The notes under the pieces: model-generated
Told to the model about the DNA's origin: nothing
What the model saw: the letters and a program-made list of their open reading frames with translations, nothing else
Databases searched by the model: none
Made by a program: the position numbers and the translations under genes
Source: Diadophis punctatus similis
Lineage: Eukaryota; Chordata; Lepidosauria; Squamata; Dipsadidae
Assembly (NCBI GenBank): GCA_023053685.1
Contig: JALIGW010000003.1
Coordinates: 45,082,496-45,146,495, forward strand
Direction: 5' to 3'
DNA: 64,000 nucleotides
Part shown: in pieces, positions 36,107 to 47,825 of the stretch
How positions within the stretch are numbered: the stretch's first letter is position 1
Layout of the letters: every line of letters starts with the position of its first letter

Positions 36107-36623
36107 GGGATCACATGCAACAATCATAAATATGTCAGTTGCCAAACATCTGAATTTTGATCCGTGACTATGGAGAGACTGCAATGATCATAAGTGTGAA
36201 AAATGTTCATAAGTCACTTTTTTCAGTGCCATTGTAGCTTCAAACAGTCACTAAATGAACTGTTGTAAGTCAAGGACTACTTGTAAATAGTAGGACTTTT
36301 GCCCCTCAGTGGATATATTCCTTCTCCAAGGCTGCTACAGATAGCATTACCATCTAGCATATGTGTTACATAAGTAATTACATAGCATACATAAACATTG
36401 CCATGGCCATGGGCACAGTATTTCCAAGAGAGTTTCCTTGCCAGGCCAACCAGCCTCTTGCTCAAATCTCCCAGATGTAAATTTGGGACAACTTTCATCA
36501 CAAAAACAGGCTGTGGGAAAAGTTTAAACTCTCCTCTTTCTGTATTGCAAAATCCTAATCCAGAGTAATCTCTCCTTGTGTGCAAAAAACCTGAGAGCAC
36601 AGCTGCTGCACGCAAAAGTTTTA

Positions 36624-36846
36624 CAGGGGTGAAATCCAGCAGGTTCTGACAGGTTCTGGAGTACCGGTAGCGGAAATTTTGAGTAGTTCGAAGAACCAGC
36701 AAATACCACCTCTGGCTGGCCCCAGAGTGGGGTGGGAATGGAGATTTTGCAGTATCCTTCCACTGCCACGCCCACCAAGCCACACCATGCCCACGAAGCC
36801 ACGCCCACAGAACCGGTAGTAAAAAAAAAATTGGATTTCACAACTG
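36624..36846. mobile_element. hAT-like element (GGTGAAATCCAGCAGG family)
   Basis: CAGGGGTGAAATCCAGCAGG to TTGGATTTCACAACTG, about 223 bp. It resembles 50301-50613 and the outer element at 13962. The flanks do not show a clear duplication. Confidence 0.78.
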
Positions 36847-36879
36847 GTTTAAACCCCAAGGAATAACTTATGTATTTCT

Positions 36880-37400
36880 CTTGACATATCTAGTAAAATT
36901 TGAAGAACACTCAGAAACTGCAGCCCGTCCAGAATACAGCAGCACAGGCAGTTATGGGCATGCCATGGTTACCATGAGCCTCAATGTTTACCAGGAACCT
37001 TCCAGGAACAAAGTGCTGGTTATTCCTATAAAGCCCTTCAAAACATGGCCTGAATTATCTGAGGGACTATCTGTCTCCATAGTTTCCACTCACCCTCTAT
37101 GATCAGGCACAGTTGATAAGCTTCAGGTTCCGTCATGTTGACATAAGCCACTAGGAGACTCTTTTGAATCGTGGTAGCATAGAAATATGCATAATAAATT
37201 TATATAGTGGAATAAATAAACAAACAGAAGATGGGACCAGAAAATGGGCCTTATCTGTTGTAGCACCTGTCCCCTGGAATGATATCTTCTCAGACATTCA
37301 TTACCCCCAGCCCCCCATTGCTCTTCAAATGAGTCCTAAAAACTTGGATCTTTCCTCAAATGTGATCCAAGCACACCATCTCTGTTTGATTTTATGGAAG
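36880..37400 (+). mobile_element. L2-type LINE, ORF2 C-terminal fragment
   Basis: Decayed plus-strand frames show KVLVIPIKPFKTWPELSEGL, comparable to the L2 pattern KVLxITYKALHGMAPEYLxD. Further on, CCTTATCTGTTGTAGCACCT and CTCTTCAAATGAGTCCTAAA correspond to the closing ORF2 segment. It carries stops and frameshifts. Confidence 0.65.
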
Positions 37401-37635
37401 GGCAGAAACTATGGAAGACAGAGATGCGATGAAACAAACAAACAAGCAAAGGAAAAAAAATGGTTAGGGGACTCCAAGCAAGCTATCTGATCCCCAACTT
37501 ACTGAATAGCCTGGGGGGAGTATTGGAAAGATAGTTTAGCTTTTGTCTCTGCTTTTATAGATTAAAAGCAGATAGACAGAATTAACAATAATCCATTATC
37601 TTATCACAGTAAATTGTGCTCCTCTAATGCTAGAG

Positions 37636-37997
37636 CAGTGGTTCCCAACCTGTGGTACGTGTACCACTAGTGGTACGCGAGGGCCTTCCAGGTGGTACAC
37701 GAACACTTTCGGGGTCATGAACGATTTTTAGTTAGTTATTTTTTACTTCACAAAAATGTTTACTGCCTAACACAAGATAATCTGGCAACGATTTGCAACT
37801 GTTGTCACACGCCACCCACCTGGTCCCAGCGGCCCGAGAATCCAGTTGCTGGATGCGCGGGGCTAAAAAAGGAACGGTACAATTATGGAAATAAAGTGAT
37901 ATCTGATCGAATTTAGTTTCTCTGGAACCAGGTGGTACGCGGTGACTGTACGGGACCTCCAAGTGGTACTCGATCACAAAAAGGTTGGGAACCACTG
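37636..37997. mobile_element. hAT-like element (CAGTGGTTCCCAACCTG ends)
   Basis: CAGTGGTTCCCAACCTGTGG to AGGTTGGGAACCACTG with perfect duplication TGCTAGAG (37628-37635, 37998-38005). Subterminal GTGGTACGCG blocks recur near both ends. The termini are of Charlie/SPIN type. It has no transposase. Confidence 0.93.
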
Positions 37998-38005
37998 TGC
38001 TAGAG

Positions 38006-38699
38006 GATAAAAAGTACATACTGTATCTATGTATTACTAAAACTCTTGCGTCTGTAACCTTTGATTGGATGAAATGGTGCGTTACAGGGCAAATTCTTTT
38101 TATTCAGGTACCTCAAATGGGCTCACTTACAGAATGGTGGGACCTATTACTCCAACAGGAATGAAAATTTTGGAAAGTTTCTTGCCATTTCAGCATTGCT
38201 GCTCTGCTGCTGGTCAGCACTGCTGCAGTGGTCATGTGATCCTTCTTTACAATGTTCCCAGACACCGTCCCACAAGTCAACAGAGAAGCCTGGGAAGCGT
38301 GCATGGAGAAAGTCAATGGGGAACACGTGATGTGGCTGCCGGGCGGGAGCAAGGCAGCTGGCTTGACTAGCATTCTTTGTTTAGGTAAGGAAATATATCT
38401 GAAAGGATGAGCCAATGGGTCATAGGTTGTCTAGTCAGTACACACACACACACAAAAGAGGAAAGTGACATTAAACAACTAAGCATTGCTATGGAGAATG
38501 TTTGCAACTCTCTGATAAGATTCAGCTGCCAATCCAAATAGGGTCTGTATATGGAATGGGACACAAGCACCAATTTGCCTTCTCCTCAACTGGCATAATG
38601 TCTTGGGACAGACTTGAGTACCTTATACCAATTCAGGGTAATGGTTCATCTCTTTTAATATTGATAACACTACTGGCAATTAATTTTTAAGATTTCAAG
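38006..38699. other. No recognised feature
   Basis: Short (CA)n near 38442-38454. Otherwise nothing that I can name. Confidence 0.4.
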
Positions 38700-38851
38700 C
38701 AGTGTTGGGTTACTCCCCATTTGCCTGGTTCTGCGAACCGGTAGCGGCGGTGGCAGGAGGCTCTGCCCACCCACCCAGGACGCTTCTGTGCATGCGCAGA
38801 AATGGCGCGCACACACGCATCAGTAGCAACGGGTTTCAGAACCCACTACTG
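38700..38851. mobile_element. Short hAT-like element (GTTGGGTT... type)
   Basis: CAGTGTTGGGTTACTCCCCA to CAGAACCCACTACTG, flanks ATTTCAAG and GTTTCAAG (7 of 8). Inner TGCGCATGCGCAGA-like CTGTGCATGCGCAGA. Confidence 0.82.
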
Positions 38852-40185
38852 GTTTCAAGCAGGAGTTTTTCCAAATAGAACAGAAGAATGTCATAACTGA
38901 ACCTAGCATTTTCTAAATGTGTATTGTGAAGATCAGATATAGTGATATGATCCCAATTGCTAATTTCCCTGAAAGGCATAAGCTAATTGGGAGAATATCA
39001 TCTTTATCACAAAAATTTAGCAAGTGCTAGTGTTTCTTGTGTGTAAAGGTAATAAAAAGATTGAGCTGAAAGTGCTTTGGTTTTTTACATTAAATCCTGA
39101 CTTGCAAACAAACACTAAAATGTATTTGATTTCATGACTATACATAACACTATATGTTTCCTTCCAACTTCCACATGAAAAAGGCCGTTTGCATAAACTA
39201 CATTTTCCTTAACACTCAGCATGAGCTCCTGAAAAGCATCTCTAAAGTACAAAAATCAGTTTTCATAAATGAATGAAAATGAGAGGTCATTATCTGCTAC
39301 AGTTCAGAATTCAATAGCAATTTAGCCTACAAGATAAAAGCCAACTTGGATTTTTAGAATACTACTCACCTGAAGTAGCAGAACCAAAAAGAGTTATCAG
39401 TCAGAACTCAAAAAACCAGTCTCTGAACCAAATAAACGCAAGCTCTTCTAGGGGCTACTTAGTGATAGAAATGAGAAAAAAGGTTTATTACCAATACTCT
39501 ATATCCAGTCAACGTTGCTTACCAGAACTTGGGCAAACAGTTGTTGGTCTGTTTCAAGATCAGAGAACTAATGGTTAGAAATGTCAGAAGTCTGAAGTTA
39601 CAAATCTCCATTAATATGGCAGATAAAATTACACATTTTGCTTCCTCCTTAGCTATGTCAGAATCCAATATGAATATATCCAGAATATCTTACACCTTAG
39701 AGATCTTATGGGCAACTTTCTGTTTAGGCTGCTTGAGTATGCATGGAAGCTTGAGAGATATTACCTTTGGATTCTTCAGATATTAAAACAATGGCTAATA
39801 CTTCCTGGGAGGAAATTATGGTCTTTTCTTTCTCAAAAAGACAATCGTTCACAATCGAATAGATTTTGGATTACTGTTCTCCAGTACTGAACTTGCCGTT
39901 TCTGGACAAGTTAATGAAATGGGAGTTGAGGCTGGTTGACCTTGCCAAGAAAATAAGATGTTAAAATGGAAGAATGTATTCTTTCTTACTTTCTGGGATT
40001 TATTTTTTTTACTATTGAGAATAGGATCTTTTTGGACCATTCTTTCCAAGACTTGGAGGCACAGTAGTAGTACTTTCTGCAAGATCCAGAAGATAATTGA
40101 AGTTCTACTTTATGGTGGAAAAATTCTACTCTATCTTCCATATCTTTAAAAGTCATTCAAGAACTGAGATGAAGAATTATTAGCA
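38852..40185. other. No recognised gene
   Basis: A+T-rich. Open frames near 39529-39890 have no supported identity. Confidence 0.4.
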
Positions 40186-40470
40186 TGCAAATAATACATT
40201 CATACCTCTTATTTCCATAGATAAATCTCAGGAAGGCAGGGAAAACATTCAGAGCTGTCTAGAAGCAGGTTTTGGATGAACAAAGACAAACTCAATTTTA
40301 ATACAGATAAGATAGAGTTATTATTGACTGGAAAACCTTATGAGTAAAAATGTATGATGAATTTTAGAAAGGCAATCCTTCAGTGAAGAATCAATAGTGT
40401 TATCTATTAAGAGGCAAGTGATTTCAGTACCAAGACAGCCACTTCATTGGTTCATGCACTGAGGCCCTAT
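40186..40470 (+). mobile_element. L2-type LINE reverse transcriptase fragment
   Basis: The plus strand reads FWMNKDKLNFNTDKIELLLT followed by GKPYE, the L2 reverse transcriptase block that also occurs at 31.66 kb (WMxxxKLxxNxxKxExL). It is short and decayed. Confidence 0.65.
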
Positions 40471-40838
40471 CAGGAAAAAGCAGCCCTAACAATGTTATAC
40501 CTGCACTAGGCATGTCATTAGAGACAGTCTGGGAAGTAATTCAGTGGCCACACACTTGTGGGGTTAAATAATTTTATCTTCTCATGTGTAATGATGTGGT
40601 TAGTGTTCTAAGAAACCACTGAAGTCCTAAATGGTTTGAATCCAATTTTGAACCCACTTTTCTCCACATTAAATCTCTCATGGTCATTGTTGACCATTGG
40701 TCATAGAAGTTGTTTCTCCTGTGACTTTGTAAGATAACATATCCAGAGATCTACATTTGGGAAATGCTAGGAAAGAGATTTAACTGTTGGTACAGAACCA
40801 CTGACTAGCAGAGTATTAGATATGGCTATAGTATACAC

Positions 40839-41559
40839 CAGTGATGGCGAACCTTTTTTGGCTTGGGTGCCAAAATGGTGTGCGTCCGCGCGATAGCATG
40901 CACTCGACAGCGTGCACACGAGTGCCCACACCCATAATGCAATGCCCTCCCCCCACGCATGTGCACAACCCCCACACTGCCCACCCCGCACATGCACATA
41001 GGCCTCACTGAAGCTGTGGAGCTGCCCTACTACTTACCTTCAGTGGAGCTGCCCTACGACTTACCTTCAGATAGTTGCAACCAGGTCTCCCACAGCTCGG
41101 CCCATTTCTTCTGCAGTCTGCAAGGCTTTCCTGAAGGCCTCTCTAGCCGATAAAAGAGCTCCGGATTGATCTGGAGCTCTGTTATTGGCTGCAGAGGCGT
41201 TCAAAAAAGCCTTGCTGGCTACAGAAGAAAAGGGCTGCAGAAGAAATGGGCCGAGATGTGGGAGGCCTGACTACAACTGTCCAAAGCCGAAGATGTTCCT
41301 GAAGACCTCTGACAGCGAAATGGAGGCTAGGGGTGAGCACACAAGTGAACTTCCGGTTGGGCCGTTTTTCGCCGTTCCCAGGCTTCAGGAGGCTTTCCTG
41401 AAGCCTGGGGAGAGCGAAAACGGCCAAAAAGAAGGTCAAAAATCAGCTGGCCAGTGCGCGCATGCATGCTTTGGTTGACATAGGGCAATGCCTCGCGTGC
41501 CCTCAGATATGGCTCCGAGTGCCACCTGAGGCACGCGTGCCATAGGTTCACCATCACTG
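40839..41559. mobile_element. hAT-like element (CAGTGATGGCGAACC family), 721 bp with inverted inner block
   Basis: CAGTGATGGCGAACCTTTTT to CATAGGTTCACCATCACTG, flanks GTATACAC and GTATATAC (7 of 8). It is longer than its relatives. The block AGCTCGGCCCATTTCTTCTG (41094) is repeated inverted near 41240 (AGAAATGGGCCGAGATGTGG). On the minus strand, CTGAAGGTAAGTCGTAGGGC and CTGAAGGTAAGTAGTAGGGC are two donor-like repeats. Confidence 0.88.
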
Positions 41560-41569
41560 GTATATACCA

Positions 41570-41955
41570 TATAGGTGGTCCTCGAATTACGACCACAATT
41601 GAGCTCAACATTTCTGCTGTTAAGTGAGACATTTGTTAAATGAGTTTTGCCTCATTTTACGACCTTTTTGCCAAAGTTGTTAAGTGAATCACTGCAGTTG
41701 ATAATTTACTAATACGGTTAAGTCAATCTAGCTTCCCTTTTAATTTTACTTGTCAAAAGGTTGCAAAATGGGATCACACGACCTTGGGACACAGCAATGG
41801 GCCTAACTATGAACCAGTTGCCAAGTATCTAAATTTTGATCACATGATGGTACAAAGGTCGTAAGTGTGAAAAATGGTCATAAGTCACTTTTGTCAGTGC
41901 TGTTGTAACTTTGAATGGTCACTAAATGAATGTTGTAAGTCAAGGGTGACCTATA
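41570..41955 (-). mobile_element. Mariner-like MITE (AGTCCTCGACTTA family), full length
   Basis: TATAGGTGGTCCTCGAATTA to TAAGTCAAGGGTGACCTATA, about 386 bp. It abuts the hAT-like element that ends at 41559, only about 10 bp away. Confidence 0.78.
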
Positions 41956-42935
41956 TCTACTGACCAGAGCATGGGAGTTGAAGACCACACTTGTTACTAG
42001 TTGCCAAAGTTGAAAATCTTTGCCATAGATTAAAAAAAAGAAAACCTGTAAAAGTGGAACATCTTGCAATACCATAAACGAACAAAGCTACGTGAAAGCT
42101 GAATCTAGAGTTTTTCTGTGCCTAAGTGTATAATTGGCTGAGTGTGTGTGTGTGGGCAGGATGGACAGCTAGGAACAGGACAATAGTATGTGCAGTTCTG
42201 AACAAAAGCTGTGAATTTACCCAGGAGACATTCAAGGCTGCGATAAGGAGTCCCTGAAACATTACAGAGCTACCCTGCCATTTTTCTTCCTACATAAGCA
42301 TGTTTTTGTTATCTATTTACCATTTGGAATGTTACCATTAAAATAACAAGCCCAGAAATATAAAAACAAGAACACGTTATCAGTTCTGTGGTTTTGTAAC
42401 AATGGCCGCTTGCTTCTCCCTGAATGCAGTGGATACAAAAGGCTAAAGTCAATTTACAGCACCACAGAAGAAGAAACATTCATTAGGCACATATGGTCTG
42501 CGATGACACAAATCTCCCATATTGATTGCCTTCATGCAGCCAGCACATAAAGTACTCTTTACATTATCGTCAGTAAATATTTGGGATACGGAAAAGCAGG
42601 AAACAAGCTTGTCACTCAAGTTTTTTTTCCCCCCTGAAGGCTTAGGCTTTATAGTTAAAAACATCTCTGGTCATAAATGCAGCCCACTCCTTGGGGAAAT
42701 TAAATACCGCAAGTCCTCCTTGCTCACTTCAGTCTTAATGGGAGAAAGAATGCAGTCTTAGGCTGCTGCGAGTTGTTTTAGTTCGTTCCATTAATCCTCC
42801 TCAGTGTTAGTACATCCTGTCCCCGTTTCACAGACAGCAGCGAAAATGCTAGGGATGGGGCAGTTGTTGCACCATGTTTAAAACTGCAAAGAACCCTTCA
42901 TGCAGGACTGATAATTGAAGATTGTTTAGACCTAT
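41956..42935. other. No recognised feature
   Basis: Ordinary sequence. Confidence 0.4.
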
Positions 42936-43080
42936 CTGTTGTTGCACTTAAATCGTCATCTGGAGCAGCTGCACCCAATGCTTACAACTGGTACAGAATG
43001 TGCTAAGAGGCTATGCAGGCTATTGTGTAACTCAGAGGCCCCAATAAGCTGTAAACATGCTGCCTATATCCTCTGACGTA
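42936..43080 (+). mobile_element. L2-type LINE fragment (LQLVQN motif)
   Basis: The plus-strand frame CLQLVQNVLRGYAGYCV parallels the L2 ORF2 pattern LxxLQLVQNAAARLL. Very short and decayed. Confidence 0.45.
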
Positions 43081-43932
43081 TTTGCTTCGGCCTAGGTTTC
43101 ATTTAGCAGTGGAGGGCAGTGCTGTCCTGCCTCACTCAGTGTGCACAAGACACTCCCTGTTGTAAACTTCCAAAACATAAAGGATTCTTGCGCAAACTAC
43201 AGCATACTTTCTCTCTCCCCCTCCTCTTTTGGGTTAAAACTTGGCATCCTGCGATACCAGCCTCAGAACAAATATTTTTAGAAAAATGTACAAGGAGGGG
43301 GGGGGGGAATTAATGTGCCTGAATGAGGCAATAGTTTATCCAGGCATCTACGCTGACTGCTTTAAAGCAGCTTTTTAAAGAATCTTTTGGAGCGCATATA
43401 TTATCAGCGGAGATTTTTTCTGTGGGAGAGAACATATGTCATTCCATCTGCAGGACAGTGTCTTCAGCATACCAATACATATATGATGATATGCAATATG
43501 TTCAATGTCTACACATGTGGACCCTTGTATAACAACAGTCTGTCTCCAGTCATTCGGTATGTTGAAATGGTGGGCATTTGGTAGAGTATTTGAATGCAGG
43601 TGAGAAAAGAAAAGATTTAAATATACATTCAGCCCTCCAATCATTATGGGTGATTGATCCAATCATTATTATCTTCCAGCCTAACCTATCTCATAAATCT
43701 CAAAATGGGACCTACCAAAGAGTAAAGGTGTGTGGGTTGCTCACCTCGTTTCCTCTTTTCCTTTCCCCGCCCTCCTTCAAGCTGGCTCTCTCACAAAATT
43801 GAGAAAGGCTGAACTTGAAAGCTGCAGCCAACCCTATAATTCCTCCCCCCTCCCCTCCATGGCTTTGTAGGAGACTTCCTGGCCCTTGACACTTCTTTAA
43901 ACACGACACTATGGTGGTAGTGGTGGCTGTGG

Positions 43933-43936
<4 letters not shown>
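43081..43936. other. No recognised feature
   Basis: G-run near 43297-43306; otherwise unassigned. Confidence 0.4.

Positions 43937-43981
<45 letters not shown>
43937..43981. repeat. (TG)n microsatellite at the 5' break of a CR1
   Basis: About 22 TG units directly before the plus-strand CR1. Confidence 0.97.
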
Positions 43982-43983
<2 letters not shown>

Positions 43984-43984
43984 C

Positions 43985-44440
43985 CAGAGGTACTGCATTC
44001 AGTTTTGGTCGCCACGATGCGAAAAGGATGTTGGGACTCTAGAAAGAGTGCAGAGAAGAGCAACAAAGATGATTAGGGGACTGGAGGCTAAAACATATGA
44101 AGAACAGTTGCAGGAACTGGGTATGTCAAGTTTAATGAAAAGAAGGACTAGGGGAGACATGATAGCAGTGTTCCAATATCTCAGGGGCTGCCACAAAGAA
44201 GAGGGAGTCAAACTATTCTCCAAAGCACCTGAGGGTAGGACAAGAAGCAATGGGTGGAAACTAATCAAGGAGAGAAGTAACTTAGAACTAAGGAGAAAAT
44301 TCCTGACAGAACAATTAATCTGTGGAACAGCTTGCCTCCAGAAGTTGTGAATGCTCCAACACTGGAAGTTTTTAAGAAGATGTTGGATAACCATTTGTCT
44401 GAAGTGGTGTAGGGTTTCCTGACTAAGCAGGGGGTATTTG
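43985..44440 (+). mobile_element. CR1/L3-type LINE, ORF2 C-terminus in plus orientation
   Basis: From 44048 an open frame reads KMIRGLEAKTYEEQLQELGM, then MIAVFQYLRGCHKEEGVKLF and SNGWKLIKERSNLELRRKFL. It is the only CR1 in the window lying on the plus strand. The conserved 3' terminus is lost where a hAT-like end starts near 44448. Confidence 0.9.
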
Positions 44441-44447
44441 CCAGTTG

Positions 44448-44516
44448 TCCGAATTACTCAAAATTTCCGCTACCAGTTCTCCAGAACCTGTCAGAACCTG
44501 CTGGATTGCACCCCTG
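44448..44516 (-). mobile_element. Terminal fragment of a hAT-like element (GGTGAAATCCAGCAGG family)
   Basis: TTTCCGCTACCAGTTCTCCA, CCTGTCAGAACCTGCTGGAT and the terminus GCACCCCTG are the reverse complement of the left end seen at 36624 and 50301. The other end is missing. Confidence 0.7.
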
Positions 44517-44532
44517 GCTCAATCGCCCATAT

Positions 44533-44535
<3 letters not shown>

Positions 44536-44587
<52 letters not shown>

Positions 44588-44595
44588 ACACACAC
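44536..44595. repeat. (CA)n microsatellite, target of a hAT-like insertion
   Basis: About 30 CA units with one GA. The hAT-like element at 44596 inserted in it, and CA repeats resume after 45362. Confidence 0.95.
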
Positions 44596-45362
44596 CAGTG
44601 GTGGGTTCCTACTGGTGCGGTCCACTCTATAGCACCGGTAGCGGCCCCCTGGTGATGTCGCAGTACCGGTGCGGTCGGTTGCCGGTGCCTGGGTGCCGCC
44701 ATTTTTTAAAAAAACTTTTTTTTATTATTTTTTAAAAATTTTTCTTCTGCACATGCCCAGAAGCCGAGCTTCCGGCACTGCGCATGCGCTGCCTTCCTAC
44801 CCCACAGTGAGTCCAAGCAGGGGAGGATGGCTGAGGGAGCGCGTGAGACGTTGAAAGAACGGGCGGCAGGAGCTATCTCCATTCCCCTCCCTTCAGCAGT
44901 CCGAGAAGCCATGAACGCGAGGTGATGATCCTAGGCATTTTCGCACATTTGAGGCTTCTCGAGCTGCTGAGGGGAGGGGGAACGGGCGGCAGGACCTATC
45001 TCAGTTCCCCTCCCTTCAGCAGTCCGAGAAGCCACGAACGCGCGGTGATGATCCCAGGCATTTTTGCATGTTTGAGGCTTCTCGAGCTGCTGAGGGGAGG
45101 GGGAACGGGCGGCAGGAGCCTAGGATCATCGAACGGGGAGAAGCATTCAGGCCGGACAGAGCCTCCTAGAAGAACCGCTGCCGCGGTCTTGCTGCTCCCA
45201 CTGCGGGGGGCTGCGTTGCGGGTGGGCAATACCCCCCTGTTTCTCTGGCCGCTGCCAAGCTCCCGAGGCCCACGCCCACCCGGTCACATAGCTGGCAAGC
45301 CACACCCACAAAATGAGCCACGCCCACAGAGTGGTAGTAAAAAAATTAGGAACCCGCCCCTG
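44596..45362. mobile_element. hAT-like element (GGTGGGTTC family), 767 bp, with a tandem GC-rich unit
   Basis: CAGTGGTGGGTTCCTACTGG to AGGAACCCGCCCCTG, flanked by ACACACAC and GCACACAC. Inside, a unit of about 133 bp is present twice in tandem from about 44858 (AACGGGCGGCAGGAGCTATC, then AACGGGCGGCAGGACCTATC at 44990), with a third partial start at 45102. Each unit contains AGTCCGAGAAGCCATGAACG or its variant AGCCACGAACG. Confidence 0.85.
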
Positions 45363-45639
45363 GCACACACACGGAAGAAATGTACAAATGAGCTGCCCAG
45401 TGTCTTTCATGTTGCAGTCAAAATGGCAAGGGAAGTGCAGAACACAGCAACTAGACAGAGGGTACATCCCAAAGCAGACTTGCCAGGTCAATGAATTGCT
45501 GATCTCCCAAGGCTCCTTCTCCATATTCCTTTCTTGTCTCCATGGGAAGTCTGGTTTTATATGAAGAAGGAAAACATTCATCCTGGAATAACTAAATTCA
45601 ACCTTGGACTGCCTCAATATGGTCTGCTAACAAGATGGT

Positions 45640-45642
45640 TTG

Positions 45643-45692
<50 letters not shown>
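45640..45692. repeat. (TG)n microsatellite
   Basis: About 24 units with one TGCG near the start. Confidence 0.96.
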
Positions 45693-45693
<1 letters not shown>

Positions 45694-45850
45694 ATCTTGA
45701 GAACAAGTCTTTGGTAAATCCTTACTGGAGTATATTTTACCACAGCAAATGGAACACATGACAGAGTCCATAGCCTAATAGATTTTATAAAATGTGAGGC
45801 TGCTCTTGAATAATCTAGATATAAGGGGCAATACTATTTGCACACTAGGA

Positions 45851-46285
45851 CAGTGATGGCGAACCTTTTTTTCCTCGGGTGCCAAAAGTGCATGTGCGCA
45901 TGCTATCGCACATGTGCGAGTGCCCACACCCATAATTCATTGCCTGGGGAGGGCAAAAATGGCCTCCCCCGCTCCTCTGGAGGCCCTCTGGAGGCCGGAA
46001 ATGGCCCGTTTCCCAACTTCTGGTGGACCCGGTAGACCCATTTTTCGCCCTCCCCAGGCTCCAGAGGCTTCCCTGGAGCCTAGGGAGGGCAAAAACACCC
46101 TCCCCCGTTCCCCCGGAGGCCCTCCGGAAGCCAAAAACGCCCTCCCAGAGCCTCCATGCGAGCCAAAAATCAGCTGGCCAGCACGCACATGTGCGCTGGA
46201 GCTGAGCTAGGCAACAGCTCGCGTGCCGGCAAATATGGCTCCGCGTGCCACCTGTGGCACGCGTGCCATAGGTTCGCCATCACTG
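45851..46285. mobile_element. hAT-like element (CAGTGATGGCGAACC family)
   Basis: CAGTGATGGCGAACCTTTTT to CATAGGTTCGCCATCACTG, perfect duplication CACTAGGA. Very similar over its whole length to 48109-48553 and 25046-25469, so it is a young subfamily. Confidence 0.94.
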
Positions 46286-46699
46286 CACTAGGACAACTGA
46301 GGGCAACTTAAGCCTCACCTCTGATGGGTTGGGGACAAGATGAAAGCAACTACATGAATTATGGTAAATGTTTCTGTGGTTAGTAGCAGGCAAATAAAAG
46401 ATTTAAGTCTCCTTGTTTGGGTTTAATCTCTATTGTGTATGGAGGGACACTGCCACTGCAATTTAATTATCATGAACTTAATTATGATAGAGAACAGCCA
46501 CTGATGCTCTTCTTCTCCAAGCACATCTCTAATCTTTTTAGAAGCCATCACACCCTAAGGGCTATCACACATCATCTAGCAGTGATTGTTACATTGTATG
46601 AAGAAGTCTGGTCAGCAACATTCTCCTATGAGACACTCCGATTTATTTTTGCTTCCATCTCTGCAAATAGAAAAACCCAACCAAACAAGTAATTTACTT

Positions 46700-46806
46700 G
46701 CAAGGGTCTCCAACCTTGGCAACTTTAAGACTTGTAGACTTCAATTCCCAGAGTTCTGGAAGTTAAAGTCCAAAAGTCTTAAAGTTGCCAAGGTTGGAGA
46801 CCCCTG
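46700..46806. mobile_element. Palindromic MITE, internally deleted
   Basis: GCAAGGGTCTCCAACCTTGG to its inverse ending GGAGACCCCTG. The centre is reduced to AGTTCTGGAAGTTAAAGTCC, so arms are about 50 bp. Confidence 0.82.
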
Positions 46807-46953
46807 AATTTTAGAGCATGGCATATCATAGCTTTGCGGTCTTCGTTAGTATGACCTTCACAAGATGCTTAGGACTGCAAGCCTAAGAACTCCTAACACA
46901 GCCACAACAGCTGCCAGGGGTTTAATACAATTACAAGGCCAATGCAGCTAGAA

Positions 46954-47089
46954 CAGTGTTTCCCAACCTTGGCAAGTTGAAGATGTCTGGACTTCAACTC
47001 CCAGAATTCCCCAGCCAGCGAATGCTGGCTGGGGAATTCTGGGAGTTGAAGTCCAGACATCTTCAACTTGCCAAGGTTGGGAAACACTG
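46954..47089. mobile_element. Palindromic MITE (CAGTGTTTCCCAACC ends)
   Basis: CAGTGTTTCCCAACCTTGGC to its inverse ending GGGAAACACTG, with perfect duplication AGCTAGAA. Arms carry GGACTTCAACTCCCAGAATT. The ends differ from the CAGGGGTCTTC group but the core is the same. Confidence 0.93.
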
Positions 47090-47694
47090 AGCTAGAAGAT
47101 GCCAAACTGAAGCAGGCTGTGAAATGTTTGCTAGGGGCTGGCTATTCTGGGAAGATGAAGGGGAGCTCCAGGTTCTAGCTCCGATTTGCATGTGGTCTCA
47201 GCCTAATCATTTGTCCAGTTCTAGCAATGGCTAGCCACACACCTTCAGGAAAATTACCAGCCGGGTGTGTATGTGTCTGTGAGACAGAGAGTCAGGGAGG
47301 GACACTATTCCTTTGTTGTTCTCTCCTGCTTTAAGTATTCAGAAACACGTTGCCTCTGAACATGGGGGAGGAGAGCCCTTAATCCAAGTTCCAACAAATG
47401 AACAGAAGGAAATGACTCACCGAGAGTTTTCCCCCCCACCAAGACAAGGATATAGGATTGCATAGAGTTAGAGCATGGTACTTTATTTCTATAGATGCAA
47501 ATTTAGACATAGTTTCCATGATTTAAAAGAAATGATTTACATCTTACTAAAAAAAAGATTCCCTCAGGTGGAGTTCGACTCTTGGTGTCTGCATGGAAGA
47601 CATGTCCGTGTTGTTTCCTTAGTAACAATGCTGAAGTGATTGGCCTCAGCCTTTCCTCCAAGATTTTTGTTTTGTTTTTGTTTACTTTCTAGAC

Positions 47695-47825
47695 GGTATC
47701 CTATATTCCCTGGTGGTCTCCCATACAAACATTGAACAGGTCAAATCCGGCTTAGCTTTCCTCGAGATCAGCCAAATTTGGCTAGTGCTGGAAACAGTGA
47801 CTACGTGACCTGAATGCCATGTATT
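47695..47825 (-). pseudogene. 5S rRNA-derived sequence (SINE3-type or pseudogene), minus strand
   Basis: On the minus strand, TTTGGCTGATCTCGAGGAAA, GCTAAGCCGGATTTGACCTG and GTATGGGAGACCACCAGGGA align in order with 5S rRNA (GTCTGATCTCGGAAGC, TAAGCAGGGTCGGGCCTGG, GATGGGAGACCGCCTGGGA). It is better preserved at its 3' half than the copy at 8304. Confidence 0.72.

Larger units (their letters stand above)
35120..36286 (-). mobile_element. Mariner-like MITE (AGTCCTCGACTTA family) split by a Gypsy fragment
   Basis: Left part 35120-35273 (GACTTTGCTTATCAGAAGGT) and right part from 36112 (ATCTGAATTTTGATCCGTGA to TTGTAAGTCAAGGACTACTT) are the two halves of one MITE in reverse orientation. They join at CACAAAAGGGGAT-CACATG. 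The outer left terminus is decayed. Confidence 0.82.
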
